From contig NZ_JAATVU010000005.1 in assembly GCF_013184745.1 (NCBI RefSeq), forward strand, positions 100,903-164,902: a stretch of 64,000 bases of DNA. The letters run 5' to 3'. This document shows, piece by piece, positions 28,001 through 40,000 of the stretch. Positions within the stretch are counted from its first letter, which is position 1. The number at the start of each line of letters is the position of its first letter. The DNA comes from Mangrovicoccus sp. HB161399. GTDB lineage: Bacteria > Pseudomonadota > Alphaproteobacteria > Rhodobacterales > Rhodobacteraceae. The translations under genes and the position numbers were made by a program. The notes below the pieces were generated by a model. That model had not been told where the DNA came from, searched no databases, and was given only the letters and a program-made list of their open reading frames with translations.

Positions 28001-31000
28001 GCCCGCCGCGCCGCCGATCACGATGTCGTCGTCATGGCCGGTGGTGATCCCGTCCGCCCCGCCGATCTCCGGCGCCACCGAGGTCACGAGGCCCAGCGTC
28101 AGGCCGAAGCTGCCGAAGCGGTCGGAATCCGAGAAAGCAGCCTCGATCCGGCCGTTGTCGCCGAACACCAGGTTCGCCCCGTTGCCCGCGAAGATCGTGT
28201 CGCCCTCCGCCGCATCGCCGGCGGCAGCCACGGTCTCGGTGGCAACCGGAAGACCATCCTCGCCGTAGCTCACGACGATGCCGTTGCCCTGATCCGCCGA
28301 GAGCCGCTGCTCGCCGTCCTCGCCCGCGATGACGATGTCGCCGCCATTGCCGGTGGTGATGACATCGCTGCCGCCCACATCCGGGGAGGTCGAGGCGATC
28401 AGGTCGATATCCGAGGCGTCGCCGTCGGCGCTCTCCCAATCGATCAGACCGTGGTCGCCGATCACGATGTTCCCGGCATCCGCAAGCACGTCTGTCTCGC
28501 CGTCATTGGCGGTGACGATGTCGCCGTCCACCCCGCCGAACACGATGTCGAAGCCGGTGCCGGTGATGATCTCGTCGCTGCCGCCCCACTCCGGATCCGC
28601 GCCTTCGGCTTCGCTCGACAGGCGCCCGAAGGCGATGGGCAGGGACGTCGAGGGTGCGGTGCCGTCCGCCGCGCCGGTGATCCAGCCGTTGTCGCCGAAG
28701 ACCACGTTCGTCCCCGCCCCGGCATCGACCCTGTCGCCGTCCTCTTCGAGGCCGGTGACGGTCCGGGCCATCGCGCGGGTGCCGGGCAGCGGGCTGTCGG
28801 CGGCGGCCTTTCCGTCCTCGCCCGCGATGACGATGTCGTCGCCGCTGCCCGCGGTGATCGCGTCATTGCCGCCGAGCTCGGGCGAGAGCGTCATGATCAG
28901 GTCGATATCCGCTGCCCCCGACTTCAGCCCGTCGCCGCCATTCGCGGCCAGGTGGTCGCCGTCATTGGCAACGTAGTCGATCAGACCCATGTCGCCGAGC
29001 ACGATGTTGCTGCCTTCGCCCGCATCGATCGTGTCGCCGTTGATCCCGCCGAAGATCCGGTCGTCGCCCGCGCCGCCGGTGACCGTGTCATCGCCGCCGA
29101 CCAGCGGATCGCGGGTGGTCAGCAGCACCGGGTCACGGACCGCGCCGTCAGTCAGGTCGCCCGGCCCGCCGAGGCCGAGCCGTGCCACCAGCGCGCCTGC
29201 GGCGTCGAAGTAGTCCACCCGGCCGCGGTCGGCGAAGATGATGTCGCCCGCGCTTCCGCCCTCGATCACGTCGCCGTCCTGGCCGCCGAAGATGACCAGC
29301 GGCAGCGACGAGGCCGAGGCCAGCAGCCGGTCGATGTCGCTGAATTCCAGGTAGTCCTGGTACGCGCCCTGGCCGTCCAGCACCGTGGCGCCGTCGGCGA
29401 TCTCGCCATCCTGCAGCGTGGCGGTCTCCACCCCGGCAGTCGCGCTGGCGATCTGCGCCATGTCGCGGCCGGCCAGGCTGCCGCCGAAGGTCAGCGTCAG
29501 CAGGTACCCTCCCTCAACCTCGGTCCGCGCCACCGAGAGCCCGTCGAAGAGGCTGGCATCGCCCTGGCCGTAGAGGCTGCGGAAGGCGGCCTCGACCGTG
29601 TCGATCAGCGCGGTGACCGAGATGGTGCCGCTGGCCGCCGCACCGCTGGAAAGGATGTCGGCCAAGATGACCGCGATGTTGCCGCCGCCGTCGAAGACGC
29701 TGTCGGGCACGAAGATCTGCTGCACCTCCGCTGCCGTGGCGAGATCGAGATTGGCCGTGACCGTGTCATTGCCGAGCCCGGTGTTCAGCGTGGTCCAGCT
29801 GCGGATGCCCGAGGCCTCTCCTGCGGCGCCGAGGCTGCCGTCGATCTCGATCACGTCATCGCCGAAGCCGGTCCAGATGGTCACGCCGCCGGCGAAGTCC
29901 GCGGCCGCACCGGCCCGGACCGTGATCGTCGCGGCGAGGCCGAAGAGATACAGGTCCGCGGTGGGCAGGCCGCCGTCGCGCAGCTGCGCGCGGGCCGCCT
30001 GGTCGGTGATGAGCACGGCGCCATCCCCGGCGGCGGAGCGTTCGTCGGAGATCATCAGCTGGTGGCTGCCGCCGCCCGTGTCGATGTTCAGCACGCCCTG
30101 CAGACCGTCGAGATGGCCCTCGAGGAAGTCGGTATCTTCGCCTGCCGCGAAGGCCGCGGCGGAGCTGACGAAGACCTTCTCGTTGCCCAGGCCGAGGCTC
30201 AGCGAGGTCACCGCGCTGGTGCCCTGGACATTGACGGTGTCGTCGCCGGAGCCGAGCGCGATGTCGAGCGTCTCGATGCCGTGATAGTCGATGCCGTCCT
30301 GCCGCAGCTCCATCACCGCCCGGTCGGACTGGATGCCCGCGGCCAGCGCGGTGCCGTTCAGCGCCAGGTTGGCCGCGATCTCGAATCCGCCGCCATGCAG
30401 GCTGCGCAGCACGAGCGCGGTGCCGGCGGCCTCGGCCGACCAGAACGGTCCCTCGGCATCGTTGATCGCCGCGGCCAGCCCGGCCAGCATCGCGGACAGG
30501 TCCTCGCCCGCGGCAGCCGTGTAGGAGAAGGCCGCCGTGCCGCCCGCGACAACCGCGTTGGTCAGGCTGATCGTGACCGTGTCGCCCTCGGCGACCGCGG
30601 CATCCTCGGCCACGATGTCGAAGCGGGTCGCGGCGCCTTCCAGCCGCTCTGCCGATGTCACCGCCTCCAGCGCGATTCCATCGAGCGACAGCGCCTGCGC
30701 CACGTCGATCCCCGCGATCCCCGGCAGCTCGGCGGCCGAGACCGCCACCGCCAGCACCAGGCCTTCCGCCGTTGCCGTCAGGCCGGTGGCCGCGTCGATC
30801 TCCGCCGCGAGCCCGGCCAGCGCCGCCGCGGCATCCGTGCCGGCGGCGAAGGCATGGGAGAAGTCCAGCACGCCGGAGCCGCGCAGCTCGAGCGACAGCG
30901 ACAGCACGCCGTCCGCATCGGCCCTGAAGGTCTCGATGATGCCGTTCAGTTCCAGCTGCTCCGGCGCGACCGCGAAGGACAGGTCCTGCGCGCGGCCGAG

Positions 31001-34000
31001 CAGCGAGGTGTCGATCGACGTGGCCGTGGCACCGCGCAGGGCGCCCTGGAAGGTCAGGTAGAAGGTGTCCTCGATCTTCCGCACCGCGAAATTGTCCGTG
31101 TAGGGCAGGAAGTCGAATTCGTTGTTCGGGTTCAGGATCAGTTCCAGCGCGTCGGCCAGCTCGGCGGCGGTGATGTCGTAGGGCAGCGCCGGGGTGATGA
31201 CCGTGACCATGTCGCCCTCGACATCCGGCACGTCGAAGACCAGGCGGAAGCTGCCGCCATCCGCGGCGATGCGGATGGTCTGCACCGTGTTCAGCCCCGG
31301 CTCGACCGTGCCGTCGCGCAGCGTGGCGATGAAGACATCGGCCGAGGCGCCCTCGTTGGCCACGAGATCGCTGACCGGGCTGGCCGCGCCCTCGGTGGTT
31401 GCCTGGCCGGGCGCGAAGGTGATCTCGAAGGCCCATTCGAACAGTGCGCCGTCCTCGGGGTCGCGGTCGACGGAGAGCCGCGTTCCGACCGCCGCCGCGG
31501 CGAATTCCGGCGCGGCGCCGATCGCCGCTGCCATGCCCTGCGCGATGTCGGCCAGCGTGTCGCCTGCCTGCACCGTGTAGCCATAGGCCGCGCCTCCGAC
31601 GGTGACGGTCCAGATCTCGCCGGCCAGCGGCGTGCCGCCGAGCTCCAGGTCGAGATCGAAGCGCGCCCCGTCCTCGGATCCGTCGGCGAAGGCGATCTCG
31701 GTCTGGTCGATCCCGGCATCCTCGCCGGAGAACACCACCGTGTAGAGGGTGGAGCCGTCCAGATCCTCGGAGAGGACGCGCAGCGAGGCGCCGCCGAACA
31801 GCGCCGAGAGCTTCGCCGCCAGCGCGGCGGCGGTGGTGCCGAAGCCGACCGAGACATAGGCGGCCCCGGCGGTGCGGCGCACGCCCTCGGCACCGTCATC
31901 GGCAAGGCCCGCATCCGTGCCGTAGCCGTCGGCGCGAAGCGTGAAGTCGCCGCCGGCGGCCTGGACCTCAATGGTCTGCACCTCGGCCACGGTCGGCATG
32001 TCGAGCCCCAGGATCGTGCGGCCGGTCAGGACCATCGCGTTGGCGGTGGTGTCGCCGGAATCGTCCAGCTCCATCCGGTCGGTGCCCGCGCCGCCGTCGA
32101 CCGCAACCAGCCCGGTCAGCTGGTCGGCCAGGGCCTCGTCGGACCCCAGCAGCACCGTGTCGTCGCCGTCGCCCAGCAGGATCTCGACATGGCCGTCCGC
32201 CGTCTTCAGCTCGACCCGGTCGTCGCCCGCGCCGGTATCCAGCCGGGTCTGGCCAAGATGGGTGCTCTCGATGACGAAGCTCCGGTCGTCGCCGCGGCCC
32301 AGCTCGATATCGACCACTTCGAGCCCGCCATAGGTGATGCCGCCCTCGAATTCCTCGCCGCCGATCACCGTGCGACCGCCCATGCCCAGGCCGGTCAGCC
32401 GGTCGGCGGTCAGCACCGCGGCATTGTCCGCCACGCTGCCGCCGTGGAAGACGTTCATCACGTCGACCTGCTCGGCCTCGTCGACGCGCACATTCGGGTT
32501 CACCGGCCCGTAGAAATAGTCGTCGCCCGCCGCGGGCGCGTCCGGCACGTCGCCGCTCAGACGCACCTCGGTGCCCGAGACGACGGGCGACAGGCCGGAA
32601 CTGATCCGGTTCGCCAGGCCGCGCGTGACCGTGGCAACGCCCGCCGCCCCTGCCGTGACCGGCAGGACCGCACCGTCGACGGTCAGCGTCCAGAGGCTGC
32701 CCTCGGCAACCAGGCCGGGCTGGTCGAAGAAGAGCGCCGCAAGCACCCAGGAGACATCGGCAAACTCGCCCTTCAGCGGATCGGGACGGCCCGAAATGAC
32801 CGGCGCCGCCGTGCCCGCCACGGCCACGCCGGCCTGGAAGCTCGCGCCGCCGTCATTGACGATCTCCAGCTTGGCATCGCCCAGCAGGTCGACGCGGATG
32901 CCCGCGCTGTATCCGGCCAGGGCATCGATCTTGGCCGCCAGGCCGGTGATCAGGGAATTGGTGAAGAGCGCGCCGTCCGGAACGGTGTAGGAGGTCTGGA
33001 CGGTCCCGCCGGATTCGTCGGTGAGCGTGACCGTCCAGGTCTCGCCGGTGGACGAGACCGCGCCGGTGGCCGACAGCACCAGGCGCTCCCAGAACAGGCT
33101 GGCCAGATGCGGGTCGTCCTGGTCGGGACGGCCCTCGAATGTGACATAGCCGCCGCCGAAGGCGTCGACCGCGCCGCTGCCGTCCGGATCGACGGTCAGG
33201 CCCAGCTGCACCGGATCGCTCTCGGAGCCGAAGGACAGGATGTCGGCATTGGTCTCGACCACGTCCACGCGGGTGCCGAAGGCCGGATCGGCGAAGAACG
33301 CCCCCGCCTGGACCGAGACCGCGAAGGCGGAGGTCCCGTCATCCGCGGCCGCCGCGAAGGCCAGCGCATCGCTGCGGGTCAGGACCAGCGCATCCTCGGA
33401 GACCGACAGCAGGTAGCCGCCCCGCGCCGCGTCGCCGAGCGCGTCATAGGCCGCGGCGAAGCCCGACAGCGCCTCGGCCAGGCCCTCCCCGGCCTCCAGC
33501 GTCACCGCCAGCTGCAGATCCGGCGCGCCGCTGCCGCCTGCCGCTCCGGCGGTCAGCGTCAGGACGCGCTGCGCGCCGGTGGCCGCCAGGCCGGACAGGT
33601 CGACCACATGCTCCTCGGCCAGCGTGCCGGAGAGGAACAGCAGCTCGTAGAGATAGTCGTTGAAGCGCGGATCGAAGCCGGGCCGCTCGCCGTAGAGCTC
33701 GTTGACGTGATAGGCGCCGCGGTCGGTCAGCACGTAGGTGTCGCCGTCGATCTCGAAGCTGTCGAGCTGGCCGTCGGGCAGCGGATAGTTGGTCTCGCCC
33801 GGCAGGCGGAACGGATCCTCGAGGAAGCGCTCCTCGGCCACCAGCACGCCGCCCTCGATGACCAGCGGGCCGCGGATTGCGTCGACCCGCTCCTCGAAGG
33901 CCGCGAAGACCAGCGCGTCTCCGCCGTCGACGAAGCTGTCGTCGATCGCCATGACGCCGACCTTCTGGGCGTCGGACCAGTTGTCCTTGCCGAAGACCAC

Positions 34001-37000
34001 GAATTGGCGCAGCGCCATCCGGCCCAGGGTGAAGGGATCGGCCGTGTCGGTCCGGGCGATCCCGACCGAGGCGGAGTTGGCGTCGAAGATCTCGCCGAGG
34101 CGGCTCTGGATGGTGATGACCCGGCCGAGCACGGTCACGTCCCATTCCAGCGGCTGCGACAGCGTCAGGTTCAGGTCGTCCGCCGCGACGATCTGCGCCG
34201 CCAGATCCGCCGCGACGCCGGCCAGGGTGTCGCCGAAGGCCACGTCATGGCTGAACGTGTCGCCGCCGAAGGCCAGCGTCCAGGTCTCGCCCACCGCGAC
34301 GCCGCCGGTCAGCTCGATCGACAGCTGCTGCTCGAGCGCCGCATTGCGGGACACCTCGATCGCGGCGCCGCCGGTCGTGTCCGGGCTGACCGACATCTCG
34401 ACGAAGAACCGCGCCGTGCCGCCCGCCGCGTCGAGGATGCGGATCGCGCTGCCCGATTCCAGCGCCGCCAGGTAGCGGCCGCTGGCCAGGCCGTTGATCC
34501 CGTCGGCCAGCGCCTGGGCGACCTCGCCCAGCGTCGTCGCGGCATCCGGCACCCGGAAGGAGACCGTCTCGGTGGCCAGGACGTTGCCGTCGCCGTAGAG
34601 CACCAGCTGCCAGGTCTCGCCCTCGGCGACCAGCGTCGATGCCGCGGAGGCCCCCGCATAGCCGAGCGAGACAAGCGCATTGGAGGTGGCGAGCCGGACC
34701 TGGACCTCCTCGTTCTCGCCGAAATTGTTGTCGGCATTGAAATCGTCGTCGGAATTCAGCGTCCGCGTCTTCAGCGGCGTGACTTCGACGGTCACGGTTT
34801 CGTCGTCCTCCAGCGCATTGCCGTCGGCATCGAAGCCCGGCACGCCGGTCAGCAGCAGCTCGTAGCTGTCGACCATCGGCGCATAGGGCGTGGCGGAGGT
34901 GGAGGGATACTCGGTCAGCAGGTTCTGCGAGATCTCGTAGAGGCTGGTATCGTCCGGGGCGACGGTCCAGGCATCCGCTGCGCCGTTGCCGTACTGGACG
35001 GTGTAGGTGGAGGTCTCGGGATCATAGCCGGTGATGATGCCGCTTTGGCCCGCGCCCGCTCCCTCGACAATGGTCAGCACCTTGCCGATCAGCGGCAGCT
35101 GGTCGGGGTTGGTCTCGTAGCGCGGGATCGAGATGTTCAGGTCGTAGCTCAGCCCGGTCTGGACATACGGCAGGAATTCGATCTCGCGGCCGTCCGGTCC
35201 GTCGGTGATCATCGCCGAGGTGACCCGGACGTCGATATCCGCCAGCGACCCGATATCCGCCGCGGTGAAGGTGTAGGTGATGAAGGGGTCGTCCGCCGTC
35301 ACCGAGCCCGGATCGATGCCGCTGTAGTCGTCCTCGTCGAGGACATAGTCGCCGTCGGTGTCATTGCCGCCCAGCCAGGAACGCTCCAGCAGGGTCCTTG
35401 TGCCGCCAGAGACCTTGTAGAGCTCCAGCACCGGCACATAGGTGACCTCGAGCCGGTCATAGACCACCACCGGAACCTCGTAGGTGATCTCGAAGCCGAA
35501 CAGGTTGAAGACGGTGATCTCCTGGATCTCGACGCGCGGCACGTCGATCACCTGGGTCAGCGGCACCACGTTGTCGATGTCGAAGACGGTGGTTATCGCG
35601 CCCTGGCGCTCCAGCAGGAACTTGAAGGGCGCGTCCTCGGTCCCGGAGCCGTCGGCCCGCTGGCCCGCGGTGCCGTCATAGATGCGCAGCAGCGGCGTCA
35701 CCGCGGAGGCCGACAGCGTGTTGCCGGAGACGCCGCCCTCGGCATCGGTGACCGAGGTCGCCACCGTGAAGCCCACCCCGCCGTCGCGCGAGACGGTGAA
35801 GCTGCTGCCAGCGGGCGTGCCGGCCGAGAAGAAGCCGTGATCCAGCCCGGCCGCCAGCGCCGCGGCCACCTCTTCGGAAGTGTCGGTCGTGCCGTCCACG
35901 GTGACGCTGGCAGTCCGGGTCACCGCGCCCGCCGTCAGGGTGACCGTGAAGACGTCGCCCTGGGTCACGTTGCCGACGGTGATCGTGCTCTCGCTGTTTT
36001 CGACCTCGGCGACCAGCTCCTCATGGCCGGTGGAGGCATCGTTGATCGCCGCCGCGACCAGGCTGGCGATCTTGGCGGCGTCGCGCTCGGACACGTCCAG
36101 ATCGCCGGCGGCAGGCAGCGCGATCTCGTAGCTGCGGCCGTCCAGATGCAGCGTCCAGATCTCGCCGCCGACATATTCGGCGTCGATCCGGTAGTAGAGC
36201 TCGTCATAGAGCGGCGTGTCGGCGCTGGTCTGGACGGTATCGGCCGAGGACGTGTCCTCCGGCTCCGGGACGACGCGCTCCAGCTTGATCGCCCCAAGAT
36301 CCAGCGCGTCGCCGTTGTCCGCTGCATAGGTCACGGTGATCTCGTCGCCGGTCAGCTCGGCATCTGCCGTCACCCGGCCGCCGGAAGCCGCCTCGAGGAT
36401 GGAGTCGATCTTGGCGGTAATGCTGCTGCTCGGGTCGGAACTGCCGACCGTCACCGGGCTTGCGTCGCTGCCCACGTAGATCCGGTCACCGGCATCCACT
36501 GCGGAGAGGAAGGTCAGCGTCTGGCTGTAGTTCTCGTCGATCTCGCCGCGCAGATCCATCGCCCCGGCCAGCTCCGGCGAGGTTACGGAGTTGACCTCGA
36601 AGCTGACATCCGTGGTGCCGGATATCAGTGCGAAGAGCGTGTCGCCCAGCAGCGCGGTGACCGCCCCGGAGACGCCGGATTCCACATGGTCCGCAAGGGC
36701 GGCAAGGAAGTTTTCTTCCGTGGTGTCTCCGTCTGCGATCGCCGTGCTTCGGTCGAACACCAGCGTGCCGGCCGGAGTCTCGACGGGCGTCGTGCCGGCG
36801 AAGAAGGAGACATCCCAGATCTGGCCGATCTGGACGATGTCTGCCAGATTATCCACGGCGAGGCCGCGGAAGGTCCCCTGCGGGTTGATGCCGGTCGCTG
36901 CCGGCGTGCCGCCGTCGACGCTGACCTCCGCCTCGCCGCTGCCATCCGCGACAGTGGTGACGTGCTCCTCGGCATTGGCGCCCTGGCCGACGGTCTTGGT

Positions 37001-40000
37001 GCCCGAGAGCGAGATGGATACTTCGCCGCTGGTCTTCGTGGACGCGACATAGAGGATGCTGCCCTCGGCCCAGGCGACATAGCCGCTGATCGCCGCCCCG
37101 TCGATCGCCTCCGCCATGGCGGCGGCCAGGTCCGCTGCGCTGTCGGCACCGTCGACATCGACATCCGTGCCGTCCACGCTGACGGTCCAGTCGCTGTCCG
37201 AATTCGGCACGCCGTCAAGATCGAGGGACCGGACGCGCAGCTGCTCGCCGAAGATGATGCCGGTTGTCGAGGGATCGGCAGCCTCCTCCACGGTCAGCGC
37301 GACTGAGAACACCTTGTTGCTGCCGCTGACCGTCAGCGTGCCGCCCGAGCGGGTCACGCTCAGCGGGACGGTCTGGGTGATGAATTGGCTGCGGAGATCG
37401 GCAGCGACCTGCGCCAGCACGTCGGCGCTGCGCTTCATCTCGTCGGTGACGGTGGTCGAGGCAACGTAATCGGTCCCGTCCAGCGTGACCGTGGCCACCC
37501 AGATCTCGCCCGGCTGCGCGTCGCCGGTCAGGCGGATCTCCGCCCCGCCGTAATGGGCCGCCGCGACGGTCTCGCGGGCAAGCGTGCCGCTGCTGTCGCG
37601 CGTCGCCGCCACCGACCCGGTGATCTCCACCTCGCCCCCGGGAGTCTCGCCGGTGATCGTGACCTTGACGCTGAAGGCGGCACCGGCGGAATTGGCGATC
37701 CGGACCGTCGATCCGTCGCTTTCGGCGAGGTAGCTGCCGAGCCCGTCCAGCGCCTCGGCCAGGGCCGTTGCCAGGCCGTCCGCAGAGACGATCCCGTCCG
37801 CGCCGTATTCGATTTCGTCCGCCAGCGCCGCGCTGCCGTCATCGAGCTGGATGCGGTAGACATCGCCAGCCGCCGCCGTGCCGGCCAGCGCGATCTCCAG
37901 CGCCTCGCCGTCCAGCGCCGTGCCGGTCGAGAAGAAGATCGGGCTGCCGTCGCCGTATGCCGGCTGGGTGCTGCGCACCACCTCGCCGACCGAGGCGATC
38001 GAGTGCTCCAGCCCGATCACCGTGCGGCCGGTCAGGTTCACCCCCCCGGGATCGGTGACGATCAGGTAGACCTCGCCCTCCCCAACCGTCACGACGTCGA
38101 TGTCGCCGGCCGAATAGCGGGTCTCCTTGGAGAGGATGTCGGTCTTCAGCGCCTTGGCGACCCCCTCGGCGGTGGTTTCGCCGGTCGCGGTGAAGTCGGC
38201 ATAGCGCAGGCCCAGCGTGAATGTGTCCGAAGCCCGGATCGGGTCGAAGCTGCCGTCGCCGTCTGCATCGGTGGCGCCCGTGATATGGATCGCGACCTTG
38301 TCGTAGAACTTGTCGCTGTTCACCGGCGGATTGGCCGCGGGCACGGTCGAGCCGGTATCGGTGGAGACCTGGTCGCCGCTCAGCGTCACGCGGAAGATGT
38401 CGTCGGTGCGGTCGCCCGAGCCCTTGATCACCGCATAGGGCACGAAGAAGTCGATGCCGCCCTCGGGCTGGTTGCCGATGTCGGGGTTGTAGAAGGTGAA
38501 GAAGCTGGCGGTCGGGTCGATCAGCTGGAAGCCGAGCTGCCGCTGCGCCGCCTCGTCCTCCTGGGTCGGCGCGGCCTCGAAGAGGAAGCCGTCCACCTCG
38601 CGGCCCTCCAGCGAGACATGCAGCGTGTAGTCCACGCCCTCGGGCAGGGCGCGCCCGGCGATGGCATTGTCCACCTCGATCACGTAGAGCCCGGTTTCCT
38701 CGAAGGTGTAGGTCAGCAGGGACTCGTAGAAGAAGGCGCCGCGCTGGCCCTCTGCCGGGGTGTCGTAGAAGGAGATGATCGAGCCGGTCGCCAGAAGCTC
38801 TTCCTGCAGCGCGCCGTCACTGTCCTCTTCCAGCCGGTAGAGCCGCAGGATCGAGGCCCAGAACTCGGGATCGCTGAACTCGAAGGCGTCGTCGATGTCG
38901 AAGATCGCCCGCAGCTTTCCGCCCGGCACCAGCATCGTGTCGTCGATGTTGAAGCTGAAGTAGTCGGCCTCGCCCTCGCCTTCGCCCATGATCGTCAGAT
39001 GCGGCAGCGTGATCAGCGTCGGGTCGAGATCGCTCCGCGCCACCTTGCCGATCGCCGGGACGTCGTTGTCGTTCCAGTCGGCCAGGTCGAGATCCTGGGC
39101 CGAGAAGATCGAGTTGTTGGTGCCGTTCTCGTCGATCACCGCGACGCCGAAATCGCCCGAGAAGGTGACTTCGTTGCTGCCCGCCCCGGTGACGATGTCC
39201 GGATCAGTGCGGCCGTCGCCGGTGCGGACATAGCCGCTGCCCAGCAGCGCCAGCTCGGTCGGCTCGATCACGACGGTCGAACCGCCGGTCTCCAGCACCA
39301 GCACGCCGGGCGCATCGTCATCCGTGATCAGCACGTCCATCACCCCGGGCAGGGTCTGGTCGCGGTTGCCGCCCGCCTCGAAGCCATAGCTGCCGCGGTC
39401 TTCGGCGAGGGACGCATCGGTCAGGTTGCCGCCAAGATCCAGCGTCCAGGCATCGCCCTCGGCGACCGGCGCCACGACTGCCGGAACCTGCAGGAAGAGC
39501 GTCTGCCAATGGGTGGCGGACAGCACCGAACCTGCCCCCAGCGTGCCGCCGGTCTCCGACGTAACCGCGTCGGCCGAGGCTTTGCGCTGCAAGATCACCG
39601 AGAAGGCGGACACTTCGGACAGGCCCGGCGCCTTGCGGACCGCCAGCACGTTTCCGTCGCCTGCCAGGGTCGCACTGGCAACATCGAGCGACAGGCCCGC
39701 GTTGATTTCGCCCTCGATGCCCGACAGCGACGTGAAAACGGTGAAGCCGGTAGCGGAGGTGATCTGCAGGTAGCCGGCCAGCACGGTCACCCCATAGCCG
39801 AGCCCGGCAGACTCGATCTCGCCCTTCAGCCCGGTGGCAATGTCCTGGACCGACGTCTCCGTGCCGTCGGCCGTGAAGGCGAATGCCTGTCCGTTCAGCT
39901 CGACCGTCCAGGCGACGCCGGCCTGGAATTCGTCGGCCGCCATGCCGATGAGCGCTTCGGTCATCAGCGGCGAGGCGGCATAGCGCCCCGTGGAGATCAT

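Larger units (their letters stand above)
24650..29310 (-). repeat. RTX calcium-binding repeat block 2 of the giant protein
   Basis: About 1,550 residues with many GGxGxDxxx-like nonapeptides, for example GGAGDDRIFGGINGDTID and GGNDVIFGGEGQDDLIGG. Between them a recurring spacer reads GNIVIGDNGLIDW or NLVFGDNGRIEA, about once per 150 residues. RTX repeats fold into calcium-filled beta-rolls only outside the cell and are the mark of secreted proteins. This block is close to the C-terminus, as usual for RTX proteins, but the P-domain and protease follow it. Confidence 0.88.

Noticed and set aside
24650..29310. Possible CRISPR array, because of evenly recurring similar sequences
   Set aside because: The repeats are coding, in frame and of variable spacing (RTX nonapeptides); there are no short identical repeats with unique spacers.
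20885..37306. A rightward open frame of 5,473 codons opposite the GAF-HlyD and giant genes
   Set aside because: It is rich in Arg, Gly, His and Asp without domain structure and lies antisense to clear domains. Strong G/C preference at third codon positions removes stops from this antisense frame.
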